Below, in pieces: positions 25,869-35,635 of a stretch of DNA of 53,332 nt. The notes beneath the pieces were generated by a model. It searched no databases, was not told where the DNA came from, and worked only from the letters and a program-made list of their open reading frames with translations. Location: assembly GCF_017356265.1 (NCBI RefSeq), contig NZ_JAFNAW010000022.1, forward strand, positions 1 through 53,332, in the 5' to 3' direction. A program made the position numbers and the translations under genes. How positions within the stretch are numbered: the stretch's first letter is position 1; the number at the start of each line of letters is the position of its first letter. This stretch comes from Paracoccus fontiphilus (GTDB lineage: Bacteria; Pseudomonadota; Alphaproteobacteria; Rhodobacterales; Rhodobacteraceae).

Positions 25869-27034
25869 TTCTCGCGTTCCAGGATCGAGCAGTAGTTGGC
25901 GACCGCCGTGCCGCCCATGTTGAAGACGCCCGCCAGTTCCGCGCCGGGCACCTGCATCGCGCCCGCATCCCCGGTCAGTTGCATCGCGGCCATGACGTGC
26001 TGGCTGACGCCGGTCGCGCCGATGGGATGGCCGCGCGACTTCAGCCCGCCCGAGGGGTTCACGGGCAGCTTGCCGTCCATCCGCGTGGTGCCCTCGCGGA
26101 TCACGCGCCAGCCCTGGCCGCGAGGGGCAAGGCCCATCGCCTCGTATTCGATCATCTCGGCGGTGGTAAAGCAGTCATGGGTTTCCACCAGCGACAGGTC
26201 ATGGATCGCCAGCCCGGCCTGATCCAGCGCGTTGCGCCAGACGCGGTGCGCCCCCGCGAACTCGGTCGGGTCGCGGCGCGACAGGGCCAGCATGTCGCCC
26301 GCCTGCGCGCGGGCGCGGAAGCGGATGGCGCGGTTCAGCCCCTCGGCCACCTCGGGCGCGGCCAGGACGATCGCCGCCGCCCCGTCCGACACCAGCGAGC
26401 AATCCGTGCGCCGCAGCGGCCCCGCGACCAGCGGGTTCTTGTCGGACGGCGTGTTGCAGAAGGCCAGGTCGAACGCCTTCTGCATATGCGCATAGGGGTT
26501 GCGCGTGCCGTTGTCGTGGTTCTTGGCGGCGATCATCGCCAGCTCCTCGGACCTGTCGCCGTTCTTCTGGAAATAGCTGTCGGTGATGCGCCCGAAGACG
26601 CCCGCGAAGCCGCCCGGCGTGTCGCCTTCCTCGGCCACGTAGCTGGCGGTCAGAAGGACGCCGCCCACGTCGGCGATGGGGATGGCGGTCATCTTCTCGG
26701 CCCCGATCACCAGGGCCACCTTGCCACGGCCCGAGGCAATGAAGTCGGCGGCGGCATACAGCGCGGCCGATCCGGTGGCGCAGGCGTTTTCCGTGCGCAT
26801 GAAGGGCACGCCCGCCAGTTCGGGGCTGCCCATGGCGACAAGCGCGCCCTGGAAGTCCTGGCGCTGGAAGCCGTTGTTGAAGACGCCGGTGAAGATGCCG
26901 TCCACGGCATCCGGGGTGATTCCGGCGTGTTCCAGCGCGGGCAGGGCAACTTCGGCCATCAGGGCCATGGTGTCGGGCGCCTCGGCCTTGCCGAACTTCG
27001 TGTGCGCCCAGCCAACGATCAGGGGGTCGGTCAT
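25865..27034 (-). CDS. SCP2/SCPx-type thiolase
   Basis: 389-aa thiolase-superfamily protein. The nucleophilic Cys85 is in TENACATGSAAL. The HDCF motif (286-289, VETHDCFTTAEM) and His336 in GGLKSRGHPIGATG identify the SCP2-type branch, where HDCF supplies the second catalytic cysteine. The usual C-terminal CxGGG is replaced by FNMGG, as expected for this branch, so the enzyme looks active. Such enzymes cleave 3-ketoacyl-CoA, often with branched, aromatic or sterol side chains. It overlaps the IclR gene upstream and the acyl-CoA synthetase downstream by ATGA. No acyl-CoA dehydrogenase or hydratase is nearby, so the substrate may already carry the oxygen at the 3-position. Confidence 0.85.
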   Translation of the reverse strand: MTDPLIVGWAHTKFGKAEAPDTMALMAEVALPALEHAGITPDAVDGIFTGVFNNGFQRQDFQGALVAMGSPELAGVPFMRTENACATGSAALYAAADFIASGRGKVALVIGAEKMTAIPIADVGGVLLTASYVAEEGDTPGGFAGVFGRITDSYFQKNGDRSEELAMIAAKNHDNGTRNPYAHMQKAFDLAFCNTPSDKNPLVAGPLRRTDCSLVSDGAAAIVLAAPEVAEGLNRAIRFRARAQAGDMLALSRRDPTEFAGAHRVWRNALDQAGLAIHDLSLVETHDCFTTAEMIEYEAMGLAPRGQGWRVIREGTTRMDGKLPVNPSGGLKSRGHPIGATGVSQHVMAAMQLTGDAGAMQVPGAELAGVFNMGGTAVANYCSILEREK

Positions 27035-27819
27035 CCGGTTTTCCTTTCAAGATCGGCAAGGCGTCGGGCGATCAGCCCGGCCTCGCGGTGCAGCGCGGCG
27101 GCCAGGTCGGCCTGCCGCGCGGGGGTCATGCGGTTTTCGATGGCGGCGATGGACAGCGCGCCTGCCGGGCGTCCGTCGGGCCAGGGGATCGCCACGCCCA
27201 GGCCCCAGGACCCCGCCACGACGCGGCCGGGGTTCAGAGCATGGCCCTGGGCACGGGCATGGGCCAGATCCTCGCGCAGGGCGGGCATCAGGTCGCCCAC
27301 CAGGGGCGCCACGCGGTCCAGCAGCGCGTCGGCCTCGGGGGCGGGCAGTGCGGCCAGGATTGCCAGCGCGCCCGCGCCGACGCCCGCGGGCTTGCGGTCG
27401 CCTCGCATCAGGGCGTGGGTGCGGACGGGGAAATCGCCCTCGATCCGTTCCAGGCACAGGGTATGGTCGTCCTGCGGCACGGTCAGCAGCACCGTGTCGC
27501 CGGACTCGTGCGCCAGCCGGACCATGCTGCCATGGGCGTGGTGCAGGATGCCGTGGCGTTCCGCCGCAAAGCCCGCCAGCAGATAGGTTTCCGGCCCCAG
27601 GTGATAGCGCCGCGTCGCCCGGTCCTGTTCGACCAGCCGCGCCGTGCCAAGCGCCAGCAGCAGCCGCCGTGCCGTGGGCCGCGCAAGGCCCGAGGCCGCC
27701 GCAAGCTGTGCCAGCCCCAGGCCCTGCGCGCCGCCCCGCCCGACCAGCGACAGAAGCGACAGCGCACGCGCCACCGCCTGCGTCCCGCCGGTGTCCATGG
27801 GGGCGGCGCCGTCCTTCAT
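27031..27819 (-). CDS. IclR-family transcriptional regulator
   Basis: 262-aa regulator with an N-terminal winged HTH (about residues 12-72; GLGLAQLAAASGLARPTARR) and a C-terminal IclR effector domain with RTHALMRGDRKPAGVGAGAL and GLGVAIPWPDG. Unusually it sits inside the operon it probably regulates, third after the two transporter genes. Its ATG shares a base with the binding-protein stop (TGATG) and its stop overlaps the thiolase start. A pseudo-palindrome just downstream of the candidate operon promoter (30793-30813) is the obvious operator. The ligand is probably the imported acid or an intermediate. Confidence 0.88.
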   Translation of the reverse strand: MKDGAAPMDTGGTQAVARALSLLSLVGRGGAQGLGLAQLAAASGLARPTARRLLLALGTARLVEQDRATRRYHLGPETYLLAGFAAERHGILHHAHGSMVRLAHESGDTVLLTVPQDDHTLCLERIEGDFPVRTHALMRGDRKPAGVGAGALAILAALPAPEADALLDRVAPLVGDLMPALREDLAHARAQGHALNPGRVVAGSWGLGVAIPWPDGRPAGALSIAAIENRMTPARQADLAAALHREAGLIARRLADLERKTG

Positions 27820-28835
27820 CAGGCGAGCGTCCGGCCGATGGCGGCTTCCAGGATGGCCCAGGCCTCGTCGCCATAGGTCTTCTTCCATTCGGCGTAGAAG
27901 CCCGCCTCGCGCAGCTTGTCCTCGAAGGCCTTGGGATCGGCGTCGTTGAAGACGAAGCCCTGCGCTTCCAGGTCGGTCTTCAGCGAGGCGTTCATCTGCG
28001 CGATGTCCTCGCGCTGCTTCAGGGCGGCGGCGTTGAAGTTCTCGGCCACCGCTCCTTGGATGTCCTCGGGCAGGGCGCCCCAGGCGCGGCGGTTGCCCAG
28101 AAGCCAGAAGCCGTCCCACATGTGGTTGGTCATGGAACAGTACTTCTGCACCTCCCACAGCTTTGCCACCTTCATGATTGCCAGCGGGTTTTCCTGCCCG
28201 TCCACGATGCCGGTCTGGAGCGCGGTATAAACCTCGGCGAAGTTGATCGACGCGGGCGCCGACCCGAAGGCCGTGAACATCGAGGTCCAGAGCGGGCTGA
28301 CCGGTACGCGGATCTTGAAGCCTTCCAGGTCGGCGGGCGTCGTGATGGGCTTGGTGGACGAGGTGATCTGCCGGAACCCGTTGTCCCAGATCTTCTCCAT
28401 CACCACCAGGCCCGCACCTTCGATCTGGGACCGCTCATAGGCGCCAAGCTCGCCGTCCATCGCCTTCCAGACGGTGTCGTAGTCGGGGAAGGCGAAGCCC
28501 ACGCCGTTGATGGACGCGTTCGGGACCAGCGTGGACAGGATGATCGGCGACAGCTGGAAGAACTCGACCCCGCCCGACCGCAACTGGCCCAGCACGTCGG
28601 TATCCGCGCCCAACTGGTTCGACGGGAAGATCTGCAGGTCGAACCGCCCGCCGGTGGCTTCCAGGATGGCCTTCTGCGCCTCGGCCAGGCGGACGTTGCT
28701 GGGATGGTCCAGGGGCTGGTTGTTGGCCAGCTTGTAGCTGAATTCGGCGGCCATGGCCGGGCGGACCCGGATGAACGGCGTGGCCAGCGCGCCGGCGGCG
28801 GCGCCCAGCAGGATGGTGCGGCGGGTGATCGTCAT
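27819..28835 (-). CDS. dctP: TRAP transporter substrate-binding protein (DctP family)
   Basis: 338-aa periplasmic receptor for a TRAP importer. The N-terminus TRRTILLGAAAGALATPFI is a twin-arginine-like signal ending near RPAMA. The mature protein has the DctP pattern: RFDLQIFPSNQLG near residue 64, GFKIRVPVSPLW near 170 including the conserved arginine that ligates the substrate carboxylate, and NFAEVYTALQTGIVDGQENP near 198. The ligand is therefore an organic acid anion. The fused membrane component precedes it by 33 bases. Identity of the acid is not readable from sequence. Confidence 0.92.
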   Translation of the reverse strand: MTITRRTILLGAAAGALATPFIRVRPAMAAEFSYKLANNQPLDHPSNVRLAEAQKAILEATGGRFDLQIFPSNQLGADTDVLGQLRSGGVEFFQLSPIILSTLVPNASINGVGFAFPDYDTVWKAMDGELGAYERSQIEGAGLVVMEKIWDNGFRQITSSTKPITTPADLEGFKIRVPVSPLWTSMFTAFGSAPASINFAEVYTALQTGIVDGQENPLAIMKVAKLWEVQKYCSMTNHMWDGFWLLGNRRAWGALPEDIQGAVAENFNAAALKQREDIAQMNASLKTDLEAQGFVFNDADPKAFEDKLREAGFYAEWKKTYGDEAWAILEAAIGRTLA

Positions 28836-28868
28836 GAAACTCCTCCTCCCCGAGGTGTTGGAAACGGT

Positions 28869-30746
28869 TTACAGCAATGCGGTCGAGAACCAGGGCACGG
28901 CGGCGATGGCCAGCAGGCCCACCATCAGCGCGGCCAGATAGGGCCAGATCTTCGCCATGACCTGTTCGGCGGGCACATTGGCGATCTTGCAGGCGATATA
29001 GAAGCCGATGCCGATGGGCGGGGCCATCAGGCCGATGTTCATGGCCGTCACGATGACCATGGCGTAATGGATGTCGTGGATGCCCAGGCCGCGCGCGATG
29101 GGGAACATGATCGGCGCCAGCAGCACGATGGCGGGCAGTCCTTCCAGCACGCAGCCCAGCACCAGGAAGATCGCGATGGATGCCAGCATGAACACGATCC
29201 AGCCGCCCGGCAGGCCGGTGACAAGCGTCATCAGGTCGCGCGCGAAGCCCGACTGCGTCAGCGCCCAGGCCATGGCCGAGGCCGCGCCCAGGATCAGCAG
29301 GATCGCCCCCGACATGGCGGCGGTTTCGACCAGCATCCCGCCCACGCGACGCAGGGGGATGCCGCCATAGAGCACCGCGCCGATGATGAAGGCATACAGC
29401 GTGGCGATGGTGGACACTTCCGTCGCGGTGGCGACGCCGCCGCCGACCAGGCTGCGGATCATGAAGGGCAGCACCAGGGCGGGCGCGGCGACCAGGGCGG
29501 TCTTGCCGATGACGCCCAAGGTGGCACGGCGCACGCCCTCCATCCGCTCGCCCCGTGCCTTCCAGCGGGCGAGGATCGCCAGCACGACCAGCAGCACCAT
29601 GGCGATGGCGAAGCCGCTGGTGAACAGCCCGGCGATCGACACGCCCGCGACCGAGCCCAGCACGATCAGCACGATGGAGGGCGGCACGGTGTCGGCCATC
29701 GCGGCCCCGGTCGCCAGCAGCGCGGTCATTTCCGGCGCGGAATGGCCCCGGCGGCGCATCTCGGGGAACAGCGCGGGGGCGACGGTCGCCATGTCGGACA
29801 CCTTCGACCCGGAGATGCCGGAGACGAGGAACATCGAGCCCAGCAGGACATAGCTCATCCCCGCCTTCACGTGGCCGAAGAGCGACGCGAGAAAGCCCAC
29901 GATGGCGCGGCCCATGCCGGTCGCGTCCAGGATGCAGCCCAGAAGCACGAAGACCGGCACCGACAGCAGGATCAGGGACGACATGCCTTCGTCGATGCGG
30001 CCCATCATCACGAAGATCGGCGCGCTGGTGGCGAAGGTCAGGTATCCCAGCGTGGCAAGGGCGAAGCAGAAGGCGATGGGGACGCCCACCACCAGCAGCC
30101 CGCCCGCGAACAGGCCCAGGAACAAGGGCAGGTTCCAGTTGCCAAGGGACAGGACGGCGGGCCTGGCCCACCACAGCAGGGCGACCACCAGCCCGGCCAC
30201 GACCAGCGTGCCTAGGATCGTGCCCCATTCGCGGGTGCGGACCACCGACAGGATCATCAGCAGCGCCATCAGCCCGATGCCCGCGGGCAGGGCCGACGCG
30301 CGCCAGGACATCGGCAGCCCCAGCGCGGGCGAGGTGACGAAGGACTCCTCGTAGGCGTATTCGACAGCCACGGGGAACAACCGCACCAGCAGGGCGCAGA
30401 CCAGCACGCTGCCGGCGATCTCCAGAACGCGGGACAGGCGCGCGGGCAGCAGCGGCAGGAACACCGTCAGCTTCATGTGCTCGTGCCGGTCCACCGCCAG
30501 GGCTGCGCCCAGCATCGCCATCCAGATGAAGCTGATCGAGGCGACCTCGTCCCCCCAGATCAGCGGCTTGGCCAGGACATAGCGGAAGAAGACGTTGGCC
30601 AGGACGGTGACGATCATCACCACCAGCAGGCCCGCCGCCGCGATCTCTACCGGGCGCATCCACGCCTCGGCGCGTTTCGGCTCGCTCAGCGCCTCGATCC
30701 CGCCAAGCGCCAGTTCGGCATCGGCATGAGCATCCGTCTGGTGCAT
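28869..30746 (-). CDS. dctM: TRAP transporter fused DctQ-DctM membrane protein
   Basis: 625-aa inner-membrane protein in which the small (DctQ, about residues 30-175, with FFRYVLAKPLIWGDEVA) and large (DctM, about 190-625, with PIAFCFALATLGYL and TALLATGAAMADTVPPSIVL) TRAP subunits are joined in one chain; sodium-coupled uptake is typical. I chose the ATG at 30746 (MHQTDAHADAEL), preceded by a GGAGG site about 11 bases away. The frame continues to 31985 but would overlap the divergent Nramp-like gene. First gene of the seven-gene unit; the promoter candidate and inverted repeat lie at 30793-30864. Confidence 0.92.
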   Translation of the reverse strand: MHQTDAHADAELALGGIEALSEPKRAEAWMRPVEIAAAGLLVVMIVTVLANVFFRYVLAKPLIWGDEVASISFIWMAMLGAALAVDRHEHMKLTVFLPLLPARLSRVLEIAGSVLVCALLVRLFPVAVEYAYEESFVTSPALGLPMSWRASALPAGIGLMALLMILSVVRTREWGTILGTLVVAGLVVALLWWARPAVLSLGNWNLPLFLGLFAGGLLVVGVPIAFCFALATLGYLTFATSAPIFVMMGRIDEGMSSLILLSVPVFVLLGCILDATGMGRAIVGFLASLFGHVKAGMSYVLLGSMFLVSGISGSKVSDMATVAPALFPEMRRRGHSAPEMTALLATGAAMADTVPPSIVLIVLGSVAGVSIAGLFTSGFAIAMVLLVVLAILARWKARGERMEGVRRATLGVIGKTALVAAPALVLPFMIRSLVGGGVATATEVSTIATLYAFIIGAVLYGGIPLRRVGGMLVETAAMSGAILLILGAASAMAWALTQSGFARDLMTLVTGLPGGWIVFMLASIAIFLVLGCVLEGLPAIVLLAPIMFPIARGLGIHDIHYAMVIVTAMNIGLMAPPIGIGFYIACKIANVPAEQVMAKIWPYLAALMVGLLAIAAVPWFSTALL

Positions 30747-30792
30747 CCTGTCATCCCCTCCGCTGGGTCGGCACGGCCTCCTCCTGCCGTTT

Positions 30793-30864
30793 TGCGTCCA
30801 CATCGTGGATGCAAGTCCAACCCTTCGGCCCCTAGGATTAGAGGCTTGCTGCTCGACCTGACAA
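30793..30864 (-). promoter_or_regulatory. Promoter and pseudo-palindromic operator of the TRAP/thiolase operon
   Basis: On the minus strand a -35-like TTGTCA (30864-30859) and a -10-like TCTAAT (30842-30837) are separated by 16 bases. Just downstream, TGCGTCCAC-ATC-GTGGATGCA (30793-30813) is an inverted repeat matching at eight of nine positions per arm. Placement after the start site suggests repression, probably by the IclR protein of the operon. Both assignments are inference from pattern and position. Confidence 0.45.
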
Positions 30865-31022
30865 CATAAAAATGCCGGACCAGCCCCATTCGGACGATCT
30901 TTTCGCCAATCCGCACGGCCGTAAACCTGCGCCGTGTTCCATGATGCGGAACGCTGTGGTGCTTTCGGGTTGTCCTTTTGTCCCCCAGCCCGCAAACGGG
31001 CGCAAGGAAAGGGAGAAACAAA

Positions 31023-32282
31023 ATGACCAACCGAACAGATATCTCCGCCGCCGAGCCGAAGTGGAGCCTTGTCGGTCCCGGCCTTGTCGTGGCGGCCACC
31101 GGCGTGGGCGCGGCCGACCTGATCGCCACGACCGTCGCCGGCAGCAAGTACGGCTATGCCCTTCTCTGGGCAGTGGTCGCGGGCTGCATCATGAAGGTGA
31201 TCCTGGTCGAGGGGGCGGGCCGCTACAGCCTCGCCACCGGCAACACCATCTTCGAGGGCTGGTCGAGCCTGGGCCGCTGGACCCACTGGTATTTCGGCCC
31301 GTATATCGTGATCTGGGGCTTTGTCTACGGCGCCGCCGCGATGGCGGGGGTGGGGCTTGCGCTGTATTCGCTGCTGCCGTTCTTCAGCGTGGCGACCTGG
31401 GGCATCATCTCGGGGCTGCTGGGCCTGGGGCTGGTCTGGTCGGGCCGCTACGACCTGTTCGAGAAGGTGCTGACGGCCATGGTGATCCTGATGTTCGTCA
31501 CCATGCTGCTGGCCGCCGCCCTGACCCTGCCCAACCTGGGCGAAATCGCCGCCGGGCTGGTCCCGCGCATACCCGAAGGCGCGATGATCAACGTGCTGTC
31601 GGTGGCGGGCGGGGTCGGCGGCACCATCACGCTGGCGGCCTATGGCTACTGGCTGCGCGAAAAGGGCTGGCACACGCCGCGCTTCATGCGGGTGATGCGG
31701 CTGGACAACGGCATCGCCTATCTGGTCACGGGCCTGTTCGTGATCGCGACGCTGATCGTCGGGGCCGAGCTTCTGTATTCCGCGCAGATCGCCATCGGCA
31801 GCGGCGACCAGGGCATGGTCGATCTGTCGGGCGTGCTGAGCGAACGCTATGGCGCCTGGATGGGCAAGCTGTTCCTGGTGGGCTTCTGGGCGGCGTCCAT
31901 GTCGTCGCTGGTGGGGGTCTGGAACGGCGTCAGCCTGATGTTCGCGGACTTCTTCGGCCATGTGCAGGGCAAGCCGCACGACCATCCCGACCGGCTGTCG
32001 GGCGGGCGCTACTACAAGTTCTACATCTTCTGGCTGACCTTTCCGCCGATGGTCATGCTGTTTTTGGGCCAGCCGGTCTATCTGATCCTGGCCTATGGCG
32101 TCTTGGGCGCGCTGTTCATGCCCTTCATGGCAATCACGCTGCTGTGGATCCTGAACACCGACCGGACGCCCGCGGAATGGCGCAACGGCCTGGTGATCAA
32201 CGTCATGATGTTCCTGTGCGCGCTGACCTTTGCCGCGCTGGCGGTGGACCAGTTGCGCGGCGCGATCATGCGGGTTCTGTAG
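31023..32282 (+). CDS. Nramp-superfamily transporter lacking the canonical metal-binding motifs
   Basis: 419-aa membrane protein with about eleven hydrophobic segments, starting at the ATG at 31023 after a GGAAAGGGAG ribosome site. The first segment (LVGPGLVVAATGVGAADLIA) and the TM6 region (GGVGGTITLAAYGYWLREKG) match the Nramp fold, but the DPGN of TM1 and the MPH of TM6 that bind manganese or iron are absent. It is therefore unlikely to be an MntH. Possible substrates include other cations or organic compounds; none can be assigned. Monocistronic, divergent from the TRAP operon, and ended by a GC-rich hairpin shared with the convergent carboxylase gene. Confidence 0.75.
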   Translation: MTNRTDISAAEPKWSLVGPGLVVAATGVGAADLIATTVAGSKYGYALLWAVVAGCIMKVILVEGAGRYSLATGNTIFEGWSSLGRWTHWYFGPYIVIWGFVYGAAAMAGVGLALYSLLPFFSVATWGIISGLLGLGLVWSGRYDLFEKVLTAMVILMFVTMLLAAALTLPNLGEIAAGLVPRIPEGAMINVLSVAGGVGGTITLAAYGYWLREKGWHTPRFMRVMRLDNGIAYLVTGLFVIATLIVGAELLYSAQIAIGSGDQGMVDLSGVLSERYGAWMGKLFLVGFWAASMSSLVGVWNGVSLMFADFFGHVQGKPHDHPDRLSGGRYYKFYIFWLTFPPMVMLFLGQPVYLILAYGVLGALFMPFMAITLLWILNTDRTPAEWRNGLVINVMMFLCALTFAALAVDQLRGAIMRVL

Positions 32283-32297
32283 CAGCCATGCGCCCGG

Positions 32298-32321
32298 CCG
32301 GCGCGCGGGGTCGCGCGCCGG
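32298..32321. terminator. Bidirectional hairpin between convergent genes
   Basis: CCGGCGCGCG (32298-32307) pairs perfectly with CGCGCGCCGG (32312-32321) around a GGGT loop, in the 46 bases between the Nramp-like stop and the biotin-carboxylase stop. A T-rich run (TGTTCTTCT) follows on the plus strand; the minus side has no U tract. Likely terminator for the Nramp-like gene. Confidence 0.6.
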
Positions 32322-32328
32322 TGTTCTT

Positions 32329-34095
32329 CTACGCCTCGATCCGCGCCAGGGCCGCGCCGAAGCCCAGCACCGCGCCCGCCGTCGCGATCAGGCCGATGCG
32401 GCCTGCCCGATGCGCCTCGACGCGGGTTTCCATCTTCATCGCCTCCATCACCGCGATGACCTGCCCGGCCTCGACCGTCGCGCCATCCTCGACCTGCCAG
32501 GCCGTCAGGGTACCGGGGACAGGGGCGGTCACGGTCGCCTCGTCGGTCTCGGCTGTCGCCTGGGCTGCGGCGGGGGTGCCGGGGGCCGCCGCCATGATGC
32601 CCGCGGGCAGGCCCAGCTCGTGGCGCTTGCCGTCGATCTCGATGGCCAGGCGCAGCAGGGCCGGGGCGTTTGCAGGCGTCACGCGGGCATGGGGCTGCAC
32701 CGCTTGGGCCAGCCGGTCTGCGAAATCGGTTTCGATCCAGCGGGTATGGACGCCGAAGCTGCCGTCGTCAGCCCGGAACTCGGGCTGTTCCAGAACGGCG
32801 CGGTCGAAGGGCAGGACCGTCGCCACGCCCTCTATGCGGAACTCGGCCAGGGCGCGGCGGGCGCGGGCCAAGGCTTCGTCGCGGGTGGCGCCCGTCACGA
32901 TCAGCTTGGCCATCATGGAGTCGAAGCTGCCGGGAATCACGGACCCGGCCACGACGCCACTGTCCAGACGGATGCCCGGGCCCGAGGGCGCGTCAAAGCG
33001 GTCCACGGGACCGGGCGTGGGCAGGAAGCCGCGCGCCACATCCTCGGCATTGATGCGAAACTCGATGGAATGGCCGCGCGGTTGGGGCACGCTGTCATCA
33101 GCCAGCCTGGCCCCGCGCGCCACGGCGATCATGCCGCGCACCAAGTCGATGCCGGTGGTTTCCTCGGTCACCGGATGTTCGACCTGAAGGCGGGTGTTCA
33201 CCTCGAGGAACGAGATCGTGCCGTTCGCGGACAGCAGGTATTCCACCGTCCCCGCGCCGCTGTAGCCCGCATGGGCGCAGATCGCGCGGGCGCTGTCGTG
33301 GATGCGCTGGCGCTGTTCGGGGGTCAGGAAGGGCGCGGGGGCTTCCTCGACCAGCTTCTGGTTGCGGCGTTGCAGGGAACAGTCCCGCGTGCCGATCACC
33401 TTGACGGTGCCGTGACGGTCGGCAAGCACCTGCGCCTCGATATGGCGGGGGCGGTCCAGGAACTGCTCGATGAAACATTCGCCGCGGCCGAAGGCGGTCA
33501 GCGCCTCGCGGGTGGCGGACTGGAACAGTTCCTCGACCTCCTCCAAGCGCCAGGCGACCTTCATGCCGCGCCCGCCGCCGCCGAAGGCCGCCTTGATAGC
33601 GATGGGCAAGCCGTGCCGGCGGGCGAAGGCCAGGGCGTCGGCGGAGGTTTCCACCGGGCCGGGGGTGCCCGCGACCAGGGGGGCGCCGACGGCCTCGGCG
33701 ATGCGACGGGCCTCGATCTTGTCGCCAAGGGCGGTGATGACGGCGGGGTCGGGACCGATCCAGAGAAGGCCCGCCTCCTGCACCGCCTGCGCGAAACCGG
33801 CGTTTTCCGACAGGAAGCCATAGCCGGGATGGATCGCATCCGCGCCCGCGCGCTGCGCGATGGCGATGATCTTTTCAGTGTTGAGATAGGTGTCGGCAGG
33901 CCTGTCGCCGCCAAGGGCAAAGGCCTGGTCGGCCATCGCCACGAAGGGCGCGTCGCGGTCGGCGTCGGCATAGACGGCGACCGTCTCGATCCCCTCGTCG
34001 CAGCAGGCGCGGATGACGCGGACGGCGATCTCGCCCCGGTTGGCGATCAGCAGGCGGCGCAGGGGCAGGGTCGGGCCGGTGGCGAAAAGGGTCAT
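32329..34095 (-). CDS. Biotin carboxylase with C-terminal biotin carrier (BCCP) domain
   Basis: 588-aa protein. The N-terminal half is a complete biotin carboxylase with [33 protein letters not shown], the ATP-grasp glycine loop [14 protein letters not shown] and the catalytic [18 protein letters not shown]. The C-terminus carries a BCCP domain with biotinyl Lys554 in VMEAMKMET. On its own it would be called an acetyl/propionyl-CoA carboxylase alpha chain, but no acyl-CoA carboxyltransferase gene is present. Instead it overlaps (ATGA) the pxpB-pxpC fusion, whose domains are homologous to the carboxyltransferase part of urea carboxylase. It may therefore drive ATP- and bicarbonate-dependent carboxylation of an amide or lactam; this is inference. 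Confidence 0.88.
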   Translation of the reverse strand: MTLFATGPTLPLRRLLIANRGEIAVRVIRACCDEGIETVAVYADADRDAPFVAMADQAFALGGDRPADTYLNTEKIIAIAQRAGADAIHPGYGFLSENAGFAQAVQEAGLLWIGPDPAVITALGDKIEARRIAEAVGAPLVAGTPGPVETSADALAFARRHGLPIAIKAAFGGGGRGMKVAWRLEEVEELFQSATREALTAFGRGECFIEQFLDRPRHIEAQVLADRHGTVKVIGTRDCSLQRRNQKLVEEAPAPFLTPEQRQRIHDSARAICAHAGYSGAGTVEYLLSANGTISFLEVNTRLQVEHPVTEETTGIDLVRGMIAVARGARLADDSVPQPRGHSIEFRINAEDVARGFLPTPGPVDRFDAPSGPGIRLDSGVVAGSVIPGSFDSMMAKLIVTGATRDEALARARRALAEFRIEGVATVLPFDRAVLEQPEFRADDGSFGVHTRWIETDFADRLAQAVQPHARVTPANAPALLRLAIEIDGKRHELGLPAGIMAAAPGTPAAAQATAETDEATVTAPVPGTLTAWQVEDGATVEAGQVIAVMEAMKMETRVEAHRAGRIGLIATAGAVLGFGAALARIEA

Positions 34096-35633
34096 GGCTG
34101 GACCTTTATGTCATGGAAGGGGGCGGCGGCGGCAAAGCGGATGCGCGCGCCGGGGGGGATCTGGCCTGCCAAGTCAAGCGCGGACGGCAGCAGCGTGGCG
34201 ATCACCGGATAGCCGCCGGTCAGCGGGTGGTCGGCCAGGAACAGCACCGGCTGGCCGGAATGGGGGATCTGGATGGCGCCGGTCTCAGTGCCCTCGGACG
34301 GCAGTTCGCGCGCGTCCTCGCGGGTGACGGGGCTGCCTTCCAGGCGGATGCCCACGCGAGAGGATTGCGGCGTGACCAGCCAGTCCTGGGACAGGAAGTG
34401 CCGGATCATGTCCGGCGTGAACCAATCGGCGCGGGGGCCGAGGGTGACGGGCAGTTCCACCACGTCGCCCGGTTTCGGCAAGGCGGACTGTTCCTCGGGC
34501 GCGGCGATGGCGGTTGCGGGGCGGTTGGCGGCGTAAAGCTGCGCGCCGCTGGTCAGCGGATCAGGGCCGACGAAGGCGAGCGTGTCGGTTGCGGCGGACC
34601 CCAGCACCGGGGCCACGTCGAAGCCGCCGCGCAGCGCCAGATAGCTGCGCATCCCGGCGTCGGGGGGCGGGATCAGCACCTCGTCCCCGGCGTCGAGCGC
34701 GAAGGCCTGGGGCATCGTCAGGCCGCCAACCGTGGCCTGCGCCGCGCCGGTCAGGCCCAGCGTCACCGGCTGTTCGGCGCGCAGCCGCACGGGGCCTAGG
34801 GTGATTTCCAGAACGGGTGCGCCGGACGGATTGCCAACCGCGCGGTTCGCCCGCCGCATCGCGCCAATGTCCAGCGCGCCCGAGGCCGAAACCCCTTGCC
34901 CGCCCTGACCCGGTCGGCCCTCGTCCTGGAAGACGATGGGAAAGGCGGTTTGCAGGACCGTCAGCGCAGGCTGGCCCTGCGGCAGGGGGATCGCCGCCGA
35001 GGGATGGACCTGCGCCACGCCTTCCACAAAGCGGGCGCGCACGCCGGGGCGCAGCAGCGCGGGCGGGTCGCGCGACAGATCCCACATCGGCACCTTGGTC
35101 GTGCCGATCAACTGCCAGCCTCCGGGCGTGTCCTGCGGATAGATGCCGCAGAACCGCGACGCCAGGGCGACCGACCCCGCCGGGATGCGGGTGCGCGGCG
35201 CGGGGCGGCGCGGCAGGTCGAAGCGCGGATCGTCGCCCGTCATGTAGGCGAAGCCCGGCGCGAAGCCGCAAAAGGCCACGGTCCATGTCGCGGCCTGATG
35301 GGCGGCGATCACCTCGGCCACGGTCAGGTCCATGTGGGCCGCGACATCGGCCAGGTCGGCGCCGTCATAGGCCATGGGGATCTCGACAGTTTCCACCGGG
35401 CCTGCCTCGCGCAGCGTGCCGGGCGCGGGCTGGCGGGACAGGATCGCCGCCGCCAGCGCCTCGTCGGCGGCAAAACCGGGCGCCACGCGGATCATCAGCG
35501 TGCGGGCGGCAGGAATGATCTCGGCCACGCCCTCGACCGGGTCGGCCCCCAGCGCGTCGAACAGGGCCAGCGTTTCGTCCAGATCGGCCAGTTCGACCAG
35601 CAGCGTGCGCGGCCCCACGGGAAGAAAGCGCAT
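34092..35633 (-). CDS. pxpBC: Fused 5-oxoprolinase subunits PxpB-PxpC (KipI-KipA / AHS1-AHS2)
   Basis: 513-aa fusion starting at the ATG at 35633. Residues 1 to about 212 are the KipI/AHS1 domain ([48 protein letters not shown]). Residues from about 222 are the KipA/AHS2 domain ([32 protein letters not shown]). In many bacteria these are separate subunits that, with PxpA, form ATP-dependent 5-oxoprolinase. The same domain pair forms the carboxyltransferase of urea carboxylase. It lies two bases after the DUF1445 gene and overlaps the biotin carboxylase gene. Reaction as 5-oxoproline hydrolysis is by family; participation of biotin is inferred from context. Confidence 0.88.
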   Translation of the reverse strand: MRFLPVGPRTLLVELADLDETLALFDALGADPVEGVAEIIPAARTLMIRVAPGFAADEALAAAILSRQPAPGTLREAGPVETVEIPMAYDGADLADVAAHMDLTVAEVIAAHQAATWTVAFCGFAPGFAYMTGDDPRFDLPRRPAPRTRIPAGSVALASRFCGIYPQDTPGGWQLIGTTKVPMWDLSRDPPALLRPGVRARFVEGVAQVHPSAAIPLPQGQPALTVLQTAFPIVFQDEGRPGQGGQGVSASGALDIGAMRRANRAVGNPSGAPVLEITLGPVRLRAEQPVTLGLTGAAQATVGGLTMPQAFALDAGDEVLIPPPDAGMRSYLALRGGFDVAPVLGSAATDTLAFVGPDPLTSGAQLYAANRPATAIAAPEEQSALPKPGDVVELPVTLGPRADWFTPDMIRHFLSQDWLVTPQSSRVGIRLEGSPVTREDARELPSEGTETGAIQIPHSGQPVLFLADHPLTGGYPVIATLLPSALDLAGQIPPGARIRFAAAAPFHDIKVQP

Positions 35634-35635
35634 CG

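Noticed and set aside
26676..30215. A 1179-codon open frame on the plus strand, antisense to the IclR/TRAP/thiolase genes
   Set aside because: Composition is dominated by Arg, Gly, Gln, His and Asp repeats typical of an antisense shadow in GC-rich DNA. No domain or ribosome site is seen, and every region beneath it encodes a recognisable minus-strand protein.
30747..31985. Upstream extension of the TRAP DctQM frame to 31985
   Set aside because: It would overlap most of the divergent Nramp-like gene and the promoter. The extension has no family similarity; the ATG at 30746 has a GGAGG site.
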